Notes: generated by a model not told the origin, from the letters alone. A stretch of DNA of 64,000 nucleotides from Paracoccus yibinensis (GCF_030846195.1 NZ_JAVCWH010000008.1:1-64000), one strand, 5' to 3'. Positions 53,755 to 63,673 are shown, counted from the first letter of the stretch. Numbers and translations: made by a program.

Positions 53755-55280
53755 AGCGCCACCCCGTCGATGCCCGCCGCCCGGATCAGCGTGCCGTCGC
53801 GCACCATCGCGGCGGCGGCTTCCAGATCCGGGGCAAGATAGCGGTCCTCGGCAATCGCCGGGACCTTGGCGCGCAGCGCATCCATCACCGCGCGCAGCCG
53901 GGCCGAGGTTTGCAGCGGCGCGCGGAAATCGATGCCCTGGGCGGCGCAGATCGCCTCGACCCCCAGGATCACCGACAGGTTCGCGTTCATCCGCCCCAGC
54001 CGCCGCGCGCCATGCGCGGCCATCGACACATGATCCTCCTGATTGGCCGAGGTCGGCGTGGAGTCGGTCGAGCAGGGATTGGCCAGGTGCTTGTTCTCGC
54101 TCATCAGGGCGGCGGTGGTGACCTCGGCGATCATCAGGCCGGAATTCAGGCCCGGCGCCGGGGTCAGGAAGGGCGGTAGGTCGTGGGACAGCGTGGGGTC
54201 CACCATCAGCGCCACGCGGCGCTGCGCGATGGCGCCGATCTCGGCCAAGGCCAGGGCGATCTGGTCGGCGGCGAAGGCCACGGGCTCGGCGTGGAAGTTG
54301 CCGCCCGACACGATCCGACCCTCGCCCAGGACCAGGGGATTGTCGGTCACGGCATTGGCTTCGATCTGCAAGGTGCGGCCGGCAAAGCGCAGCACGTCCA
54401 CCGCCGCACCCGCGACCTGGGGCTGGCAGCGGATGCAATAGGGATCCTGGACGCGGCTGTCGCCCTCGCGATGGCTTTCGCGGATTTCCGACCCTTCCAT
54501 CAGGGCGCGCATCTGCCGGGCCACCTCGATCTGGCCGGGATGGCCGCGCAGGTCGTGGATTTCCGGCTGAAGGGGCGCGGTCGATCCCATGATGGCGTCG
54601 GTGGACAGCGCCGCCGTCACCATGCAGGTCGCCGCGTTGCGCCAGCCTTCGAAGAGGCCGATCAGCGCCAAGGCAGTGGAGAACTGCGTGCCGTTGATCA
54701 GCGCCAGCCCTTCCTTCGGGCCCAGCACCACCGGCGTCAGGCCCGCCCGCGACAGCGCCTCGGCCCCCGGCAGGCGGTGGCCGTCGAACCAGGCCTCGCC
54801 ATGGCCGATCATGGCGGCGGTCATGTGCGCCAGCGGGGCCAGGTCGCCGGATGCCCCGACCGATCCTTGCGCGGGCACGACGGGGGTGACGCCGCGGGCC
54901 AGCATCTCCTCGATCAGGGCCACGACCTCCCACCGGACGCCGGACGCGCCGCGCCCCAGGCTCAGCAGCTTCAGGGCCATCATCAGGCGGGTCGCGGGGA
55001 TGTCCAGGGCCTCGCCCACGCCGCAGCAATGGGACAGGATCAGGTTGCGCTGCAAGGTCGCCGTGTCCTCGGCCGCGATCTTGACCGAGGCCAGCTTGCC
55101 GAAGCCGGTATTGACGCCATAAACGGCCGCCGCCCCACTGGCCGCCGCCGCGATCTGCGCCGCCGCCGCCTCGATCCCCGGCCGGGCGGCGGGGTCCAGC
55201 CGCACGGCATGGCCGCCGCGCCAGACGGTTTCCAATTGCGCAAGCGTCGCCGCGCCGGGTTCAAGGATCAGGTCAGACAA
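53751..55280 (-). CDS. hutH: Histidine ammonia-lyase
   Basis: 509 residues if read from a TTG at 55280, which lies 5 bases after GGAGG and overlaps hutI by 8 bases; this gives the normal length and N-terminus ([16 protein letters not shown]). The ATG at 55304 would add eight residues and has no ribosome site. Forms the MIO prosthetic group from Ala143-Ser144-Gly145 ([12 protein letters not shown]), the position seen in known HutH. Deaminates histidine to urocanate. Also has YGVNTGFG and QEDHVSMA motifs. Confidence 0.95.
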   Translation of the reverse strand: MSDLILEPGAATLAQLETVWRGGHAVRLDPAARPGIEAAAAQIAAAASGAAAVYGVNTGFGKLASVKIAAEDTATLQRNLILSHCCGVGEALDIPATRLMMALKLLSLGRGASGVRWEVVALIEEMLARGVTPVVPAQGSVGASGDLAPLAHMTAAMIGHGEAWFDGHRLPGAEALSRAGLTPVVLGPKEGLALINGTQFSTALALIGLFEGWRNAATCMVTAALSTDAIMGSTAPLQPEIHDLRGHPGQIEVARQMRALMEGSEIRESHREGDSRVQDPYCIRCQPQVAGAAVDVLRFAGRTLQIEANAVTDNPLVLGEGRIVSGGNFHAEPVAFAADQIALALAEIGAIAQRRVALMVDPTLSHDLPPFLTPAPGLNSGLMIAEVTTAALMSENKHLANPCSTDSTPTSANQEDHVSMAAHGARRLGRMNANLSVILGVEAICAAQGIDFRAPLQTSARLRAVMDALRAKVPAIAEDRYLAPDLEAAAAMVRDGTLIRAAGIDGVAL

Positions 55281-56475
55281 AATCGCCTCCGACGATGCGG
55301 GCATGAAGGGGGTTGAAGCCGATGCGATAGGACAGTTCGGCCGGGTGGGCGATGTCCCACACCGCCAGGTCCGCGCGCAGGCCGGGCCGGATCGCGCCAC
55401 GGTCCTCCAGGCCAAGTGCGCGGGCCGCGTGCAGGGTCACGCCCGCCAGGCATTCCGAGGGCGTCATGCGGAACAGCGTGGCACCCATGTTCATCGCCAT
55501 CAGCAGCGAGGTCAGCGGAGAGGTGCCGGGGTTGCAGTCCGTCGCAAGCGCGATCGGCACGCCCGCCCGGCGCAGCGCCGCGACCGGCGGCAGCCTGGTT
55601 TCGCGCAGGGTGTAGAAGGCGCCTGGCAGCAGCACCGCGACGGTGCCGGACGCGGCCATCGCGGCGATGCCGTCGTCGCCCAGGTATTCCAGATGGTCGG
55701 CCGAGATCGCGCCATGCCGCGCCGCCAAGGCTGCGCCGCCCAGGTCCGACAGCTGTTCCGCGTGCAGCTTGACCGGCAGGCCCAAGGTCGCGGCGTGGTC
55801 GAAGACCAGGCCCATCTCCTCGGGCGAAAAGGCGATACCTTCGCAGAAGCCGTCAACCGCATCGGCCAGACCTTCGGCATGGGCGCGGTCCAGCCCGGCC
55901 ATCACCACATCGCGCAGATAGGCGGCGCGGTCAGCGGCGTATTCGGGGGACAGCGCGTGGGCCGCAAGCCAGGTGGTGCGCACCGTCACCGGCCGGACCT
56001 GCCCGATCCGGCGGGCGACGCGCAGCATCTTCAGTTCGGCTTCGACATCCAGGCCATAGCCCGACTTGATCTCGATGGTGGTGACGCCCTCGGCCAGCAG
56101 GGCATCGACGCGGGGCAGCGCCTGGGCCAGCAGGTCGTCCTCGGACGCGGCGCGGGTGTCGCGGACGCTGGACAGGATCCCGCCGCCGGCGCGAGCGATG
56201 TCCTCGTAGCTGGCGCCTTCCAGCCGCATCTCGAATTCGCGGGCGCGGTCTCCGCCAAAGACGACATGGGTGTGGCAGTCGATCAGGCCGGGCGTGACGA
56301 CCCGCCCGCCCAGGTCCCGGCGGGGGGCGCCTGCATATTCATCCGGCAGGTTGGCGGCGTTGCCGGTCCAGGCGATTCGGGGTCCTTCGGTCACGATGAC
56401 AGAAGGACCGGACAACGTGGATTGGCCCGATTCGGCGGCAATGCCGGCTATTCTGACGTTGCTGAGGATCTGCAT
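55273..56475 (-). CDS. hutI: Imidazolonepropionase
   Basis: 400 residues of the amidohydrolase superfamily; opens imidazolonepropionate to formiminoglutamate. Metal motif [56 protein letters not shown] and [13 protein letters not shown]. First gene of the minus-strand hut operon; 3' end overlaps hutH. The divergent gap to hutF carries a repeated AT-rich operator. Confidence 0.96.
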   Translation of the reverse strand: MQILSNVRIAGIAAESGQSTLSGPSVIVTEGPRIAWTGNAANLPDEYAGAPRRDLGGRVVTPGLIDCHTHVVFGGDRAREFEMRLEGASYEDIARAGGGILSSVRDTRAASEDDLLAQALPRVDALLAEGVTTIEIKSGYGLDVEAELKMLRVARRIGQVRPVTVRTTWLAAHALSPEYAADRAAYLRDVVMAGLDRAHAEGLADAVDGFCEGIAFSPEEMGLVFDHAATLGLPVKLHAEQLSDLGGAALAARHGAISADHLEYLGDDGIAAMAASGTVAVLLPGAFYTLRETRLPPVAALRRAGVPIALATDCNPGTSPLTSLLMAMNMGATLFRMTPSECLAGVTLHAARALGLEDRGAIRPGLRADLAVWDIAHPAELSYRIGFNPLHARIVGGDFV

Positions 56476-56507
56476 CGGACCGCCGCCTTCATTTGCGCTT
56501 GCTGTTT

Positions 56508-56544
56508 CTATGTTTAAACATATATTCTATCTATGTCTAAACTT
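56508..56544. promoter_or_regulatory. Repeated operator in the hutI-hutF gap (probable HutC sites)
   Basis: CTATGTTTAAACAT (56508-56521) and CTATGTCTAAACTT (56531-56544) are near-identical direct repeats 23 bases apart; the first contains the perfect palindrome ATGTTTAAACAT. They lie between the two divergent hut transcription units and stand out as AT-rich. HutC-type GntR repressors bind such sites; assignment is by position. Confidence 0.65.
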
Positions 56545-56584
56545 ATTTTTGCGTCAAACGAAATCGATGCAGGCGGGGAGCTGG

Positions 56585-57949
56585 ATGACGGTGCTGTGGG
56601 CGGAACGGGCTTTGCTGCCCGAAGGTTGGGCGGAAAAGGTCAGGGTTGAGATCGGCCCCGACGGCCGGATCGGGCAGGTGCGCGCGGGCGCCGAACCCGA
56701 AGGCCGGCGGGTCGGGTTACTGCTGCCGGCGATGGCGAACCTGCATTCCCACGCCTTCCAGCGGGCCATGGCCGGCCTGTCCGAGGCGCGCGGCCCCCAC
56801 CCGCGCGACACCTTCTGGACCTGGCGGCAGATCATGTTCCGCTTCCTGGACCACCTGACCCCCGAGGATGTCGAAGCCATCGCCGCCCTTGTGCAGATGG
56901 AGATGCTGGAAGCGGGCTTTGCCACCAATGTCGAGTTCCATTACCTGCACCACCAGCCGGGCGGCACGCCTTACGCGAATCTGGCCGAGATGGCCGAACG
57001 CATCGCCGCCGCCGCCGCGCGCACCGGGATCGGACTGACGCTGCTGCCGGTCCATTACCAGTTCGGCGGCTGCGACGGCCGTCCGCTGGGTCCGGGGCAG
57101 GTTCGCTTCGGCACCGATCCCGACCTGTTCGTGCGGCTTCTGGACGCGGCCGAAGGCGCGCTGCGCCACCTGCCCCCGGACGCGGGGATCGGGATCGCCC
57201 CCCATTCGCTGCGCGCCGTCAGCCCGGATGCGCTGCGCCTTTGCGCCGCCCTGCGGCCCGGCCGCCCGCTGCACATGCACCTGGCCGAACAGATCCCCGA
57301 GGTCGAGGAGGTCCTGGCCGCGCGCGGGCGGCGCCCGGTCGAATGGGTGCTGGAACACTGCGCCCCCGACAGCCGCTGGACCCTGATCCACCTGACCCAC
57401 ATGACCGACGACGAAACCCGCCGCCTGGCCGCCACCGGCGCTGTCGCGGGCCTTTGCCCCATCACCGAGGCCAGCCTGGGCGACGGCATCTTCAACGGCG
57501 CCCTTTGGCGCAACGCGGGCGGCCGGCTTGGCTTCGGATCCGACAGCAACATCCGCATTTCCCTGGTCGAGGAGTTGCGCGGCCTGGAATACAGCCAGCG
57601 TCTGCGCGACACCGCCCGCGCGATCCTGGCCGAACCGCCGCGTTCCACGGGGCGGGTGCTCTACGACGCGGGACTAGAGGGCGGAGCGGCTGCCGCGGGC
57701 CGCGACAGCGGTGCGATCCGCGAGGGGCTGTGGGCCGACCTGTGCGCCCTGGACCTGGGCACGCCGGTGCTGGCGGGGCGGCGGGACGACCAGATGCTCG
57801 ATAGCCTGGTCTTTGCCGGGGGCGACGGGCTGGTGCGCGACGTCTGGGCCGCCGGACGCCATGTCGTGCGCGATGGCCGCCATCTGGACCGCGACCGGAT
57901 CGTCGCCGATTATGTGGCCTGCATCACCAGCCTGCAGGAGCGGATGTGA
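56585..57949 (+). CDS. hutF: Formimidoylglutamate deiminase
   Basis: 454 residues from the ATG at 56585 (GGGGAG upstream); normal length. Amidohydrolase that releases ammonia from formiminoglutamate to give formylglutamate. Motifs LPAMANLHSHAFQRAMAGLSE, WRQIMF, FHYLHHQPGGTPY, HMHLAEQIPEVEEVLA and LGFGSDSNIRISLVEELR. Divergent from hutI; its stop overlaps hutC. Confidence 0.95.
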   Translation: MTVLWAERALLPEGWAEKVRVEIGPDGRIGQVRAGAEPEGRRVGLLLPAMANLHSHAFQRAMAGLSEARGPHPRDTFWTWRQIMFRFLDHLTPEDVEAIAALVQMEMLEAGFATNVEFHYLHHQPGGTPYANLAEMAERIAAAAARTGIGLTLLPVHYQFGGCDGRPLGPGQVRFGTDPDLFVRLLDAAEGALRHLPPDAGIGIAPHSLRAVSPDALRLCAALRPGRPLHMHLAEQIPEVEEVLAARGRRPVEWVLEHCAPDSRWTLIHLTHMTDDETRRLAATGAVAGLCPITEASLGDGIFNGALWRNAGGRLGFGSDSNIRISLVEELRGLEYSQRLRDTARAILAEPPRSTGRVLYDAGLEGGAAAAGRDSGAIREGLWADLCALDLGTPVLAGRRDDQMLDSLVFAGGDGLVRDVWAAGRHVVRDGRHLDRDRIVADYVACITSLQERM

Positions 57950-58671
57950 ACATCAAGCCAGCCGACAGGCCGACGGCCCAGACCATGCCCAAGGCGCAGC
58001 TGATCGTGTCCGAGGTCCGCCGCCGGATCCTCGACCGCGAATGGCGCCAGGGCGACCGCATCCCGGACGAGGCCGATCTGGCCGTCGAATTCGGCGCGGC
58101 GCGGGCCACGGTGAACAAGGCGCTGCAACTGCTGGCGGACGAGGGGCTGCTGGACCGCCGCCGCCGCGCCGGCACCCGCGTCGCGGTCGATCCGGTCCGC
58201 AAGGCCACGCTGTCGATCCCCATCGTGCGCGAACAGATCGAAAGCGCGGGCATGGCCTATAGCCACCGCATCATCGCACATCGCCGCAGCCCCCTGCCCG
58301 ACGCCCTGGCCCTGCGCCTGGCCGCGCCTGCCGGGATGCCGATGATCCATCTGCGCGCGGTCCATTACGGCGACGGCATCCCCTTCCAATACGAGGACCG
58401 CTGGATCAACCCCCAGGCGGTCCAGGGGATGGATGCCGTCGATTTCCGCCATGTGAACGCCAACGAATGGCTGGTGCGCAACGCCCCCTATCTGCGCGCC
58501 GACGTGACCTTCTCGGCCGCGAATGCCGACGCGCGGGACGCCCGGATGCTGCAAACCCGGCCCGGCCAGGCGCTGCTGGTCTTGCACCGCAGCACCTGGA
58601 ACGACGACCACCTTATCACCACCGTCCGCATCGCCTGCCGCCCCGGCCACGAGATCGGCACCCGGGGCTAG
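57946..58671 (+). CDS. hutC: Histidine utilisation repressor
   Basis: 241 residues from a GTG at 57946 (AGGAG 5 bases upstream) overlapping the hutF stop as GTGA. GntR winged helix (IPDEADLAVEFGAARATVNKALQLLADEGLLDRRRRAGTRV) followed by a UTRA domain that in known HutC binds urocanate (FQYEDRWINPQAV). Represses the hut genes until urocanate appears. In operon with hutF. Confidence 0.93.
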   Translation: MNIKPADRPTAQTMPKAQLIVSEVRRRILDREWRQGDRIPDEADLAVEFGAARATVNKALQLLADEGLLDRRRRAGTRVAVDPVRKATLSIPIVREQIESAGMAYSHRIIAHRRSPLPDALALRLAAPAGMPMIHLRAVHYGDGIPFQYEDRWINPQAVQGMDAVDFRHVNANEWLVRNAPYLRADVTFSAANADARDARMLQTRPGQALLVLHRSTWNDDHLITTVRIACRPGHEIGTRG

Positions 58672-58681
58672 GTTTCCGTCG

Positions 58682-59998
58682 TCACAGCCCGTATTGTTCC
58701 CGTGCGTACTGCCCCAGCCCCACGGCATCCAGCTTCGCCAACGGCGCCAGGAAGGTCACCTGGATTACGCCCGGCGCGCGCCCGATCTCGATCGCGCCGT
58801 TGATGGTGGCGCGGTTGCGCACCTCGGGGACGGTCATGCCCAGCAGGGTCGCGGCGCGTTCCAGGCCGTTCTCGATGGCGGCGTTCAGGTTCGGGGCGGT
58901 TCCGATCACGCTGATCGGGGCCAGCGGCTCGATCTCGCCCACGCCCCATTTCGCGGCAAGACGCTGGCCCTTGGCGACCTCGGCGGCGGTGAAGGGGCGG
59001 GCCAGGGGCGGCAGGTCCTCGGCTAGCGGGAACAGGACCGGACCGTCGATGGGATAGTCCTTCACCACCTCGACCTGCAGCGTCACGCTGCCCGCCACGT
59101 CCATCGTGTGCCCGGCGATCTCTCCGTCGCCTTGGCCCGCGTGCATGTCGCCCATATAGACGCCCGCGCCCGGCACCTTGACCGGGCAGACGATGATCGC
59201 GCCCGCGCGCACCGCGTCGATATCCATGTGGCCGTCGGTCTTGTGCCGTGCCAGATCCTCGGCGCTGATGGCATAGTCATGGGGCGCACCGACCAGGAAG
59301 GCGCCGAAATCGCCCGCGTTGTGGCTGTCGGGCATTGCGGTCGAAGGGCAGGTCCCAAGCTGTCCCAGGAAGGGCCGCATCCGCACCAGCGTCCCCGGCA
59401 TGTCCGAGGGCGCATAGGTCAGGATCGAGTGCTGCCGGCTGCCGTCGGGCAGGGCCGCATAATGATCCGCATCCCGCGCGATGGTTTCGGCGGCCCCCGC
59501 GGGCAGGGTCAGGCCGACGCTGCGGGTCTCGTCGAAGGTGACGGTATAGCCGTGGACGATGCGAAAGGGCGTGACCGGGTTGCCGCAGCGGTCGCATTTC
59601 ACCGCATCCTGTCCGATCCCCTCGACATGGGTTTCGGGCCAGACGGTGTCGCAGACCGGGCAGCGCGCGGCGACATAGGGATCGCCCAGGCAGAACCCCT
59701 CGGGCGAACTGTCATGCCCCGAGGCTGTGGCGGTCGAGGTCACGGTGATGTCGCGGATACGGATCGCCACCCCGTCGCCCACCTCGGCTCCGTTGATCAG
59801 GACGGGCGTCGTGACCTCGTGGCCGCCGCGCAGGCGGGGCGTGATCATCGGACCCCAGCAGCCGGGGGCGGTATTGGCGATGATGGTGCCGCCATTCTCG
59901 ACCGGGCCAAGCATGGCTGCTGCGGGGTCGAGGACACTGTTGGTAAACTCGGTGACGACGACGCTGCGGCGCGACGGCGCGATGCTGCCATCCGGCAT
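58682..59998 (-). CDS. fmdA: Acetamidase/formamidase family protein
   Basis: 438 residues from the ATG at 59998 (GGGGG upstream); a TTG at 60010 is in frame. FmdA_AmdA family hydrolase producing formate or acetate plus ammonia. Recognisable MPGTLVRMRPFLGQLG, GVYMGDMHAGQGDGEIAGHTMDVAG. An inserted treble-clef-like CPVC...CDRCG pair (residues about 115-145) may bind zinc. Converges with hutC at a 10-base gap. Formamide arises in some histidine routes, but not in the HutF/HutG route here, so the link to hut is uncertain. Confidence 0.87.
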   Translation of the reverse strand: MPDGSIAPSRRSVVVTEFTNSVLDPAAAMLGPVENGGTIIANTAPGCWGPMITPRLRGGHEVTTPVLINGAEVGDGVAIRIRDITVTSTATASGHDSSPEGFCLGDPYVAARCPVCDTVWPETHVEGIGQDAVKCDRCGNPVTPFRIVHGYTVTFDETRSVGLTLPAGAAETIARDADHYAALPDGSRQHSILTYAPSDMPGTLVRMRPFLGQLGTCPSTAMPDSHNAGDFGAFLVGAPHDYAISAEDLARHKTDGHMDIDAVRAGAIIVCPVKVPGAGVYMGDMHAGQGDGEIAGHTMDVAGSVTLQVEVVKDYPIDGPVLFPLAEDLPPLARPFTAAEVAKGQRLAAKWGVGEIEPLAPISVIGTAPNLNAAIENGLERAATLLGMTVPEVRNRATINGAIEIGRAPGVIQVTFLAPLAKLDAVGLGQYAREQYGL

Positions 59999-60011
59999 GG
60001 AAACCCCCAAT

Positions 60012-60046
60012 GTTCACTGTGAAGACCCGCTGAAGGTTAGCGGGTC
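60012..60046 (-). promoter_or_regulatory. Palindrome and hairpin between catR and the formamidase gene
   Basis: GACCCGCT / AGCGGGTC (60024-60046) is an 8-bp stem with a 7-base loop, 36 bases after the catR stop and terminator-like. Next to it TTCAC-T-GTGAA (60012-60022) is a perfect palindrome 14 bases before the formamidase ATG, a possible operator. Confidence 0.45.
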
Positions 60047-60082
60047 GGGTTCCATAAGCAAGTCCTGCAAAGGTCCGGGATC

Positions 60083-61009
60083 CTAGGGGCGGCGCGGAAG
60101 GTTGTTCGCCTCGAGCCAGGCGGGATTTTCGGCATACATGTCCCCGATCAGCTTCCTGACCAGTCCCAGATAGCGCGAATTGTCGCCAGCCCGGTGGTTC
60201 AGGATGACGGGGGACAACGCCTCGGGGTCGCCGATCAGTCGGTATTCCACATCCGAGCGCATCTGCCGGGCCGACGAAGGAATGATGCAGATCCCCGATT
60301 CGGCCGCGACAAGGCCAAGCGCGGTCTGGATTTCGCGCACCTCCAGCACCTCTGCAGGCTGCACCAGCCGGTCCTGCAACAGCGCCAGCACCTGGTCGGC
60401 ATAGCTGGGGCGCGGTTCCTTGGGATAGACGATCAGCTTCTGCCCCGTCAGATCCGCCAGCGTCAGCGGCCCCGTTTCCCGGGCAAGCGCAGTGTCACGG
60501 GGCAGTGCCGTCACCAGGCGTTCTTCCCGCAGGACGGTGCTGGTGACATTGGGGTCGTTGTGCAGCAAGCGCCCGAAGCCGATGTCGATCCGCCCTTCCT
60601 TCAGCGCGGGGATCTGCTGGATCGACAGCATCTCCAGCAACTGGATATCCAGTTCAGGCGCGTTCTGGCGCAGCTTTCGGACCAGCAGCGGCAACCCGCC
60701 ATACAGGGTCGAGGCCACGAAGCCGATGGACAGAAGCCGGTTGCGGTTCGCCCCCACCCGTCGCGTGGCGTCCTTCATCTGGTCCACTCGCCCCAGCACC
60801 TGCAGCGCCTGTTCATAGAACAGCCGCCCCGCATCGGTCAGCCTGATCGGCCGGCTGCTGCGGATGATCAGCGCCACCCCCAGCTCCTCCTCCAGCAGCT
60901 GGATCTGGCGGCTGAGAGGGGGCTGCGCGATGTTCAGAATCTGGGCCGCGCGGGTGAAGTTCCGTTCCCGCGCGACGGCGGCGAAGTAACGCAATTGGCG
61001 CAGATCCAC
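60083..61009 (-). CDS. catR: LysR-family regulator of catechol/benzoate degradation (CatR/BenM/CatM-like)
   Basis: 308 residues from a GTG at 61009 with GGAG 8 bases upstream, giving the classic N-terminus DLRQLRYFAAVARERNFTRAAQILNIAQPPLSRQIQLLEEELG. The effector domain (LLEMLSIQQIPALKEGRIDIGFGR) resembles BenM/CatM, which bind cis,cis-muconate. Divergent from catB with a BenM-type site between. Likely activates catBCA and perhaps ben. Confidence 0.9.
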   Translation of the reverse strand: MDLRQLRYFAAVARERNFTRAAQILNIAQPPLSRQIQLLEEELGVALIIRSSRPIRLTDAGRLFYEQALQVLGRVDQMKDATRRVGANRNRLLSIGFVASTLYGGLPLLVRKLRQNAPELDIQLLEMLSIQQIPALKEGRIDIGFGRLLHNDPNVTSTVLREERLVTALPRDTALARETGPLTLADLTGQKLIVYPKEPRPSYADQVLALLQDRLVQPAEVLEVREIQTALGLVAAESGICIIPSSARQMRSDVEYRLIGDPEALSPVILNHRAGDNSRYLGLVRKLIGDMYAENPAWLEANNLPRRP

Positions 61010-61103
61010 AGCTTTTCTCCGGTTCTGAGGCAACAAAATTCAGACCGTTCCGGGTATCTTGGGGCGGACAAAGGGCCTGATCCTCAACAGTTTAGCATCA
61101 ACT

Positions 61104-61118
61104 ATACCTTTCAGGTAT
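61104..61118. promoter_or_regulatory. BenM/CatM-type recognition site upstream of catB
   Basis: ATAC-CTTTCAG-GTAT matches ATAC-N7-GTAT, the half-site dyad described for BenM and CatM, 43 bases before the catB start at 61161 and 95 bases from the catR start. ATACCT/AGGTAT extends it to a 6-bp inverted repeat. Confidence 0.75.
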
Positions 61119-61160
61119 GGTTTCAAACCCAAATGGTGTTGGACGCAGGGCAGCGGGACC

Positions 61161-62360
61161 ATGCACATTTGGCCCATGAACCAGCCATACGCCCCCCTTT
61201 CCGCATCCCTCGCCGCCCCGGTCGTCACGGGGGTCGAGACGGTGATTGTCGATCTTCCGACGATCCGCCCGCACAAGCTGTCGGTCGCGACCATGAACGG
61301 CCAGGTGCTGACCCTGGTGCGCATCCACTGCAGCGATGGCGTCACCGGCATCGGCGAATGCACCACCATCGGCGGACTGGCCTATGGCGGCGAAAGCCCC
61401 GAAAGCATGAAGGTGAACATCGACACCTGGTTCGCGCCGGTGATGACGGGCCAGGACGCGACGCGGGTGCAGGCGCTGATGGCGCGGGTCGGCAAGATGG
61501 TAAAGGACAACCGTTTCGCCAAGTCCGCTATCGAGACCGCGCTGCTGGATGCGCATGGCAAGCGTCTGGGCCTGCCGGTCAGCGAGCTTCTGGGCGGGCG
61601 CCGCCGCGACCGGCTGCCGGTGGCCTGGACGCTGGCCTCGGGCGATACGGCCCGCGACATCGCGGAAGCGGAACGGATGCTGGATCTGCGCCGCCACCGG
61701 GTCTTCAAGCTGAAGATCGGCGCCCGCGACATCCGTGATGACATTGCCCATGTAGGCGCCATCAAGGCGGCGCTTGGCGACCGGGGCGCTGTGCGCGTCG
61801 ATGTCAACATGGCCTGGTCCGAGGGTGACGCGGCCTTCGGGATGGCCGCGCTTGCCGATGCGGGCTGCGAACTGGTCGAACAGCCGGTCGCATCGACCGC
61901 CGCGCTTTCCCGGCTGGTTCGTCGCTTCCCCGTCGCGCTGATGGCCGACGAATCCCTGACCGGCCCCGAAAGCGCCTTCGAGATCGCGCGCAACCAGGGT
62001 GCCGACGTCTTCGCCGTGAAACTGGAACAAAGCGGCGGCGCCTTCAACGCGCTGCGCGTCGCGGCCATCGCGGATGCGGCCGGGATCGGGCTTTACGGCG
62101 GTACCATGCTGGAAGGCGCGGTAGGCACGGCCATTTCCGCCCATGCCTTCGCCTGCTTTGCCAACCTTCAATGGGGCACTGAACTGTTCGGCCCCTTGCT
62201 GCTGACCGAGGAAATCCTGGCCCAGCCGCTGGATTACAGCGATTTCGAACTGACCGTGCCCAGCGGTCCTGGCCTCGGCTTGACGCTGGACGAGGATCGC
62301 GTGGCCTTCTTCGCCCGCAACGGCATCCGCAAGACCATCAGCCTGCCCGGAAAGGCCTGA
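61161..62360 (+). CDS. catB: Muconate cycloisomerase
   Basis: 399 residues from the ATG at 61161; an ATG at 61176 is an alternative and gives the shorter usual N-terminus. Enolase-superfamily enzyme converting cis,cis-muconate to muconolactone. Catalytic/metal features are KLK (K183, K185), RVDVNMAW, LVEQPV, LMADESL and FAVKLEQSGG. Followed after 2 bases by catC. Confidence 0.92.
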   Translation: MHIWPMNQPYAPLSASLAAPVVTGVETVIVDLPTIRPHKLSVATMNGQVLTLVRIHCSDGVTGIGECTTIGGLAYGGESPESMKVNIDTWFAPVMTGQDATRVQALMARVGKMVKDNRFAKSAIETALLDAHGKRLGLPVSELLGGRRRDRLPVAWTLASGDTARDIAEAERMLDLRRHRVFKLKIGARDIRDDIAHVGAIKAALGDRGAVRVDVNMAWSEGDAAFGMAALADAGCELVEQPVASTAALSRLVRRFPVALMADESLTGPESAFEIARNQGADVFAVKLEQSGGAFNALRVAAIADAAGIGLYGGTMLEGAVGTAISAHAFACFANLQWGTELFGPLLLTEEILAQPLDYSDFELTVPSGPGLGLTLDEDRVAFFARNGIRKTISLPGKA

Positions 62361-62362
62361 CC

Positions 62363-62653
62363 ATGCTGTTTCATGTGACCATGGACGTGACCATCCCCCG
62401 CGACCTGCCCGCCCAGGAACGCGCCGACATCCTGGCGCGCGAGAAGGCCTATTCCCAGGACCTGCAGCGCCGGGGCAAATGGCGCCACATCTGGCGGGTG
62501 GCCGGGCAGTACGCGAATGTCAGCATCTTCGATGTCCAGGACAACGCCGAACTGCACGACATCCTGTCGGGCCTGCCCCTGTTCCCGTTCATGGACATCG
62601 CCGTGACGCCGCTGCTGCGCCACCCGTCCGCGATCAGGGACGACGACACCTGA
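62363..62653 (+). CDS. catC: Muconolactone delta-isomerase
   Basis: 96 residues, normal length. Begins MLFHVTMDVTIPRDLPAQERADILAREKAYSQDLQRRGKWRHIWRVAG and ends FPFMDIAVTPLLRHPSAIRD. Turns muconolactone into beta-ketoadipate enol-lactone. Two-base gap after catB; 71 bases before catA. Confidence 0.95.
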   Translation: MLFHVTMDVTIPRDLPAQERADILAREKAYSQDLQRRGKWRHIWRVAGQYANVSIFDVQDNAELHDILSGLPLFPFMDIAVTPLLRHPSAIRDDDT

Positions 62654-62724
62654 AGCCATCCCCAAACGGGACGGAGAGAGGGCCGTCCCGCCCAGTTTCC
62701 CAGCGAATCCAGGAGGAGAGAAGA

Positions 62725-63663
62725 ATGACCGTCAAGATATTCGACCGTCCCGACGTGCAAGAGTTCCTGAAGGAACTCAGCGGCATGAACACCAACGATG
62801 GCAATTCGCGCATGAAGCAGATCGTCCACCGGCTGATGTCGGACCTGTTCCGCGCCATCGACGATCTGGACATTACCCCCGACGAATACTGGACCGGCGT
62901 GGCCTGGCTGAACGACCTGGGCGCCGCCGGTCAGGCGGGCCTGATCTCGCCGGGATTGGGGATCGACCATTTCCTGGACGAGCGTCTGGACGCCATCGAC
63001 GCCGACCTGGGCATCGAGAACCCGACCCCGCGGACCATCGAAGGCCCGCTTTACGTCGCAGGCGCACCGGAATCGGTAGGCTTCGCGCGTCTGGACGATG
63101 GCACCGACGCCGACGGCCACACCCTGATCATGCACGGCACGGTCCATGGGTCCGACGGCCAGCCGCTGGCCGGCGCCAAGGTCGAGGTCTGGCACTGCGA
63201 CACGCGCGGCTTCTATTCCCACTTCGATCCCACCGGCAAGCAGGCGCCCTTCAACATGCGCCGCACGATCATCACGGACGAGAATGGCCGGTATAAATTC
63301 CAGAGCATCCTGCCCTCGGGCTATGGCGTGCCCCCCGGCAGCCCGACCGAGAGGGTCCTGACCGCCCTTGGCCGCCACGGCCAGCGTCCGGCGCATATCC
63401 ACTTCTTCGTCAGCGCGGACGATCACCGCAAGCTGACCACCCAGATCAACATCGAGGGCGACCCGCTTATCGACGACGACTTCGCCTATGCCACCCGCGA
63501 AGGGCTGGTCCCGCACGTGATCGAGCGGACGGACGAAGACAGCATCCACGCGAACGGCCTCAACGGTCCCTTCGCCGAGATCAGCTTCGACATCCACCTG
63601 ACCGCGCTGATCGACGGCGTGGACAACCAGATCAACGAACAGCGCCGCCGCGCCGCCGCCTGA
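62725..63663 (+). CDS. catA: Catechol 1,2-dioxygenase
   Basis: 312 residues from the ATG at 62725 (AGGAGGAG upstream). Intradiol ring cleavage of catechol to cis,cis-muconate with non-haem Fe(III). The iron ligands are readable as Y164 (GFYSHFD), Y200 (PSGYG), H224 and H226 (RPAHIHFF), matching Acinetobacter CatA numbering. The N-terminal helical dimer region (residues 1-100) is intact. The frame is open upstream of this ATG but not family-like. Confidence 0.96.
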   Translation: MTVKIFDRPDVQEFLKELSGMNTNDGNSRMKQIVHRLMSDLFRAIDDLDITPDEYWTGVAWLNDLGAAGQAGLISPGLGIDHFLDERLDAIDADLGIENPTPRTIEGPLYVAGAPESVGFARLDDGTDADGHTLIMHGTVHGSDGQPLAGAKVEVWHCDTRGFYSHFDPTGKQAPFNMRRTIITDENGRYKFQSILPSGYGVPPGSPTERVLTALGRHGQRPAHIHFFVSADDHRKLTTQINIEGDPLIDDDFAYATREGLVPHVIERTDEDSIHANGLNGPFAEISFDIHLTALIDGVDNQINEQRRRAAA

Positions 63664-63673
63664 CGCGGCACCG

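Noticed and set aside
53755..55029. Upstream extension of the hutG frame through hutH
   Set aside because: The family N-terminus begins at the GTG overlapping the hutH stop; the extension is out-of-frame reading of hutH.
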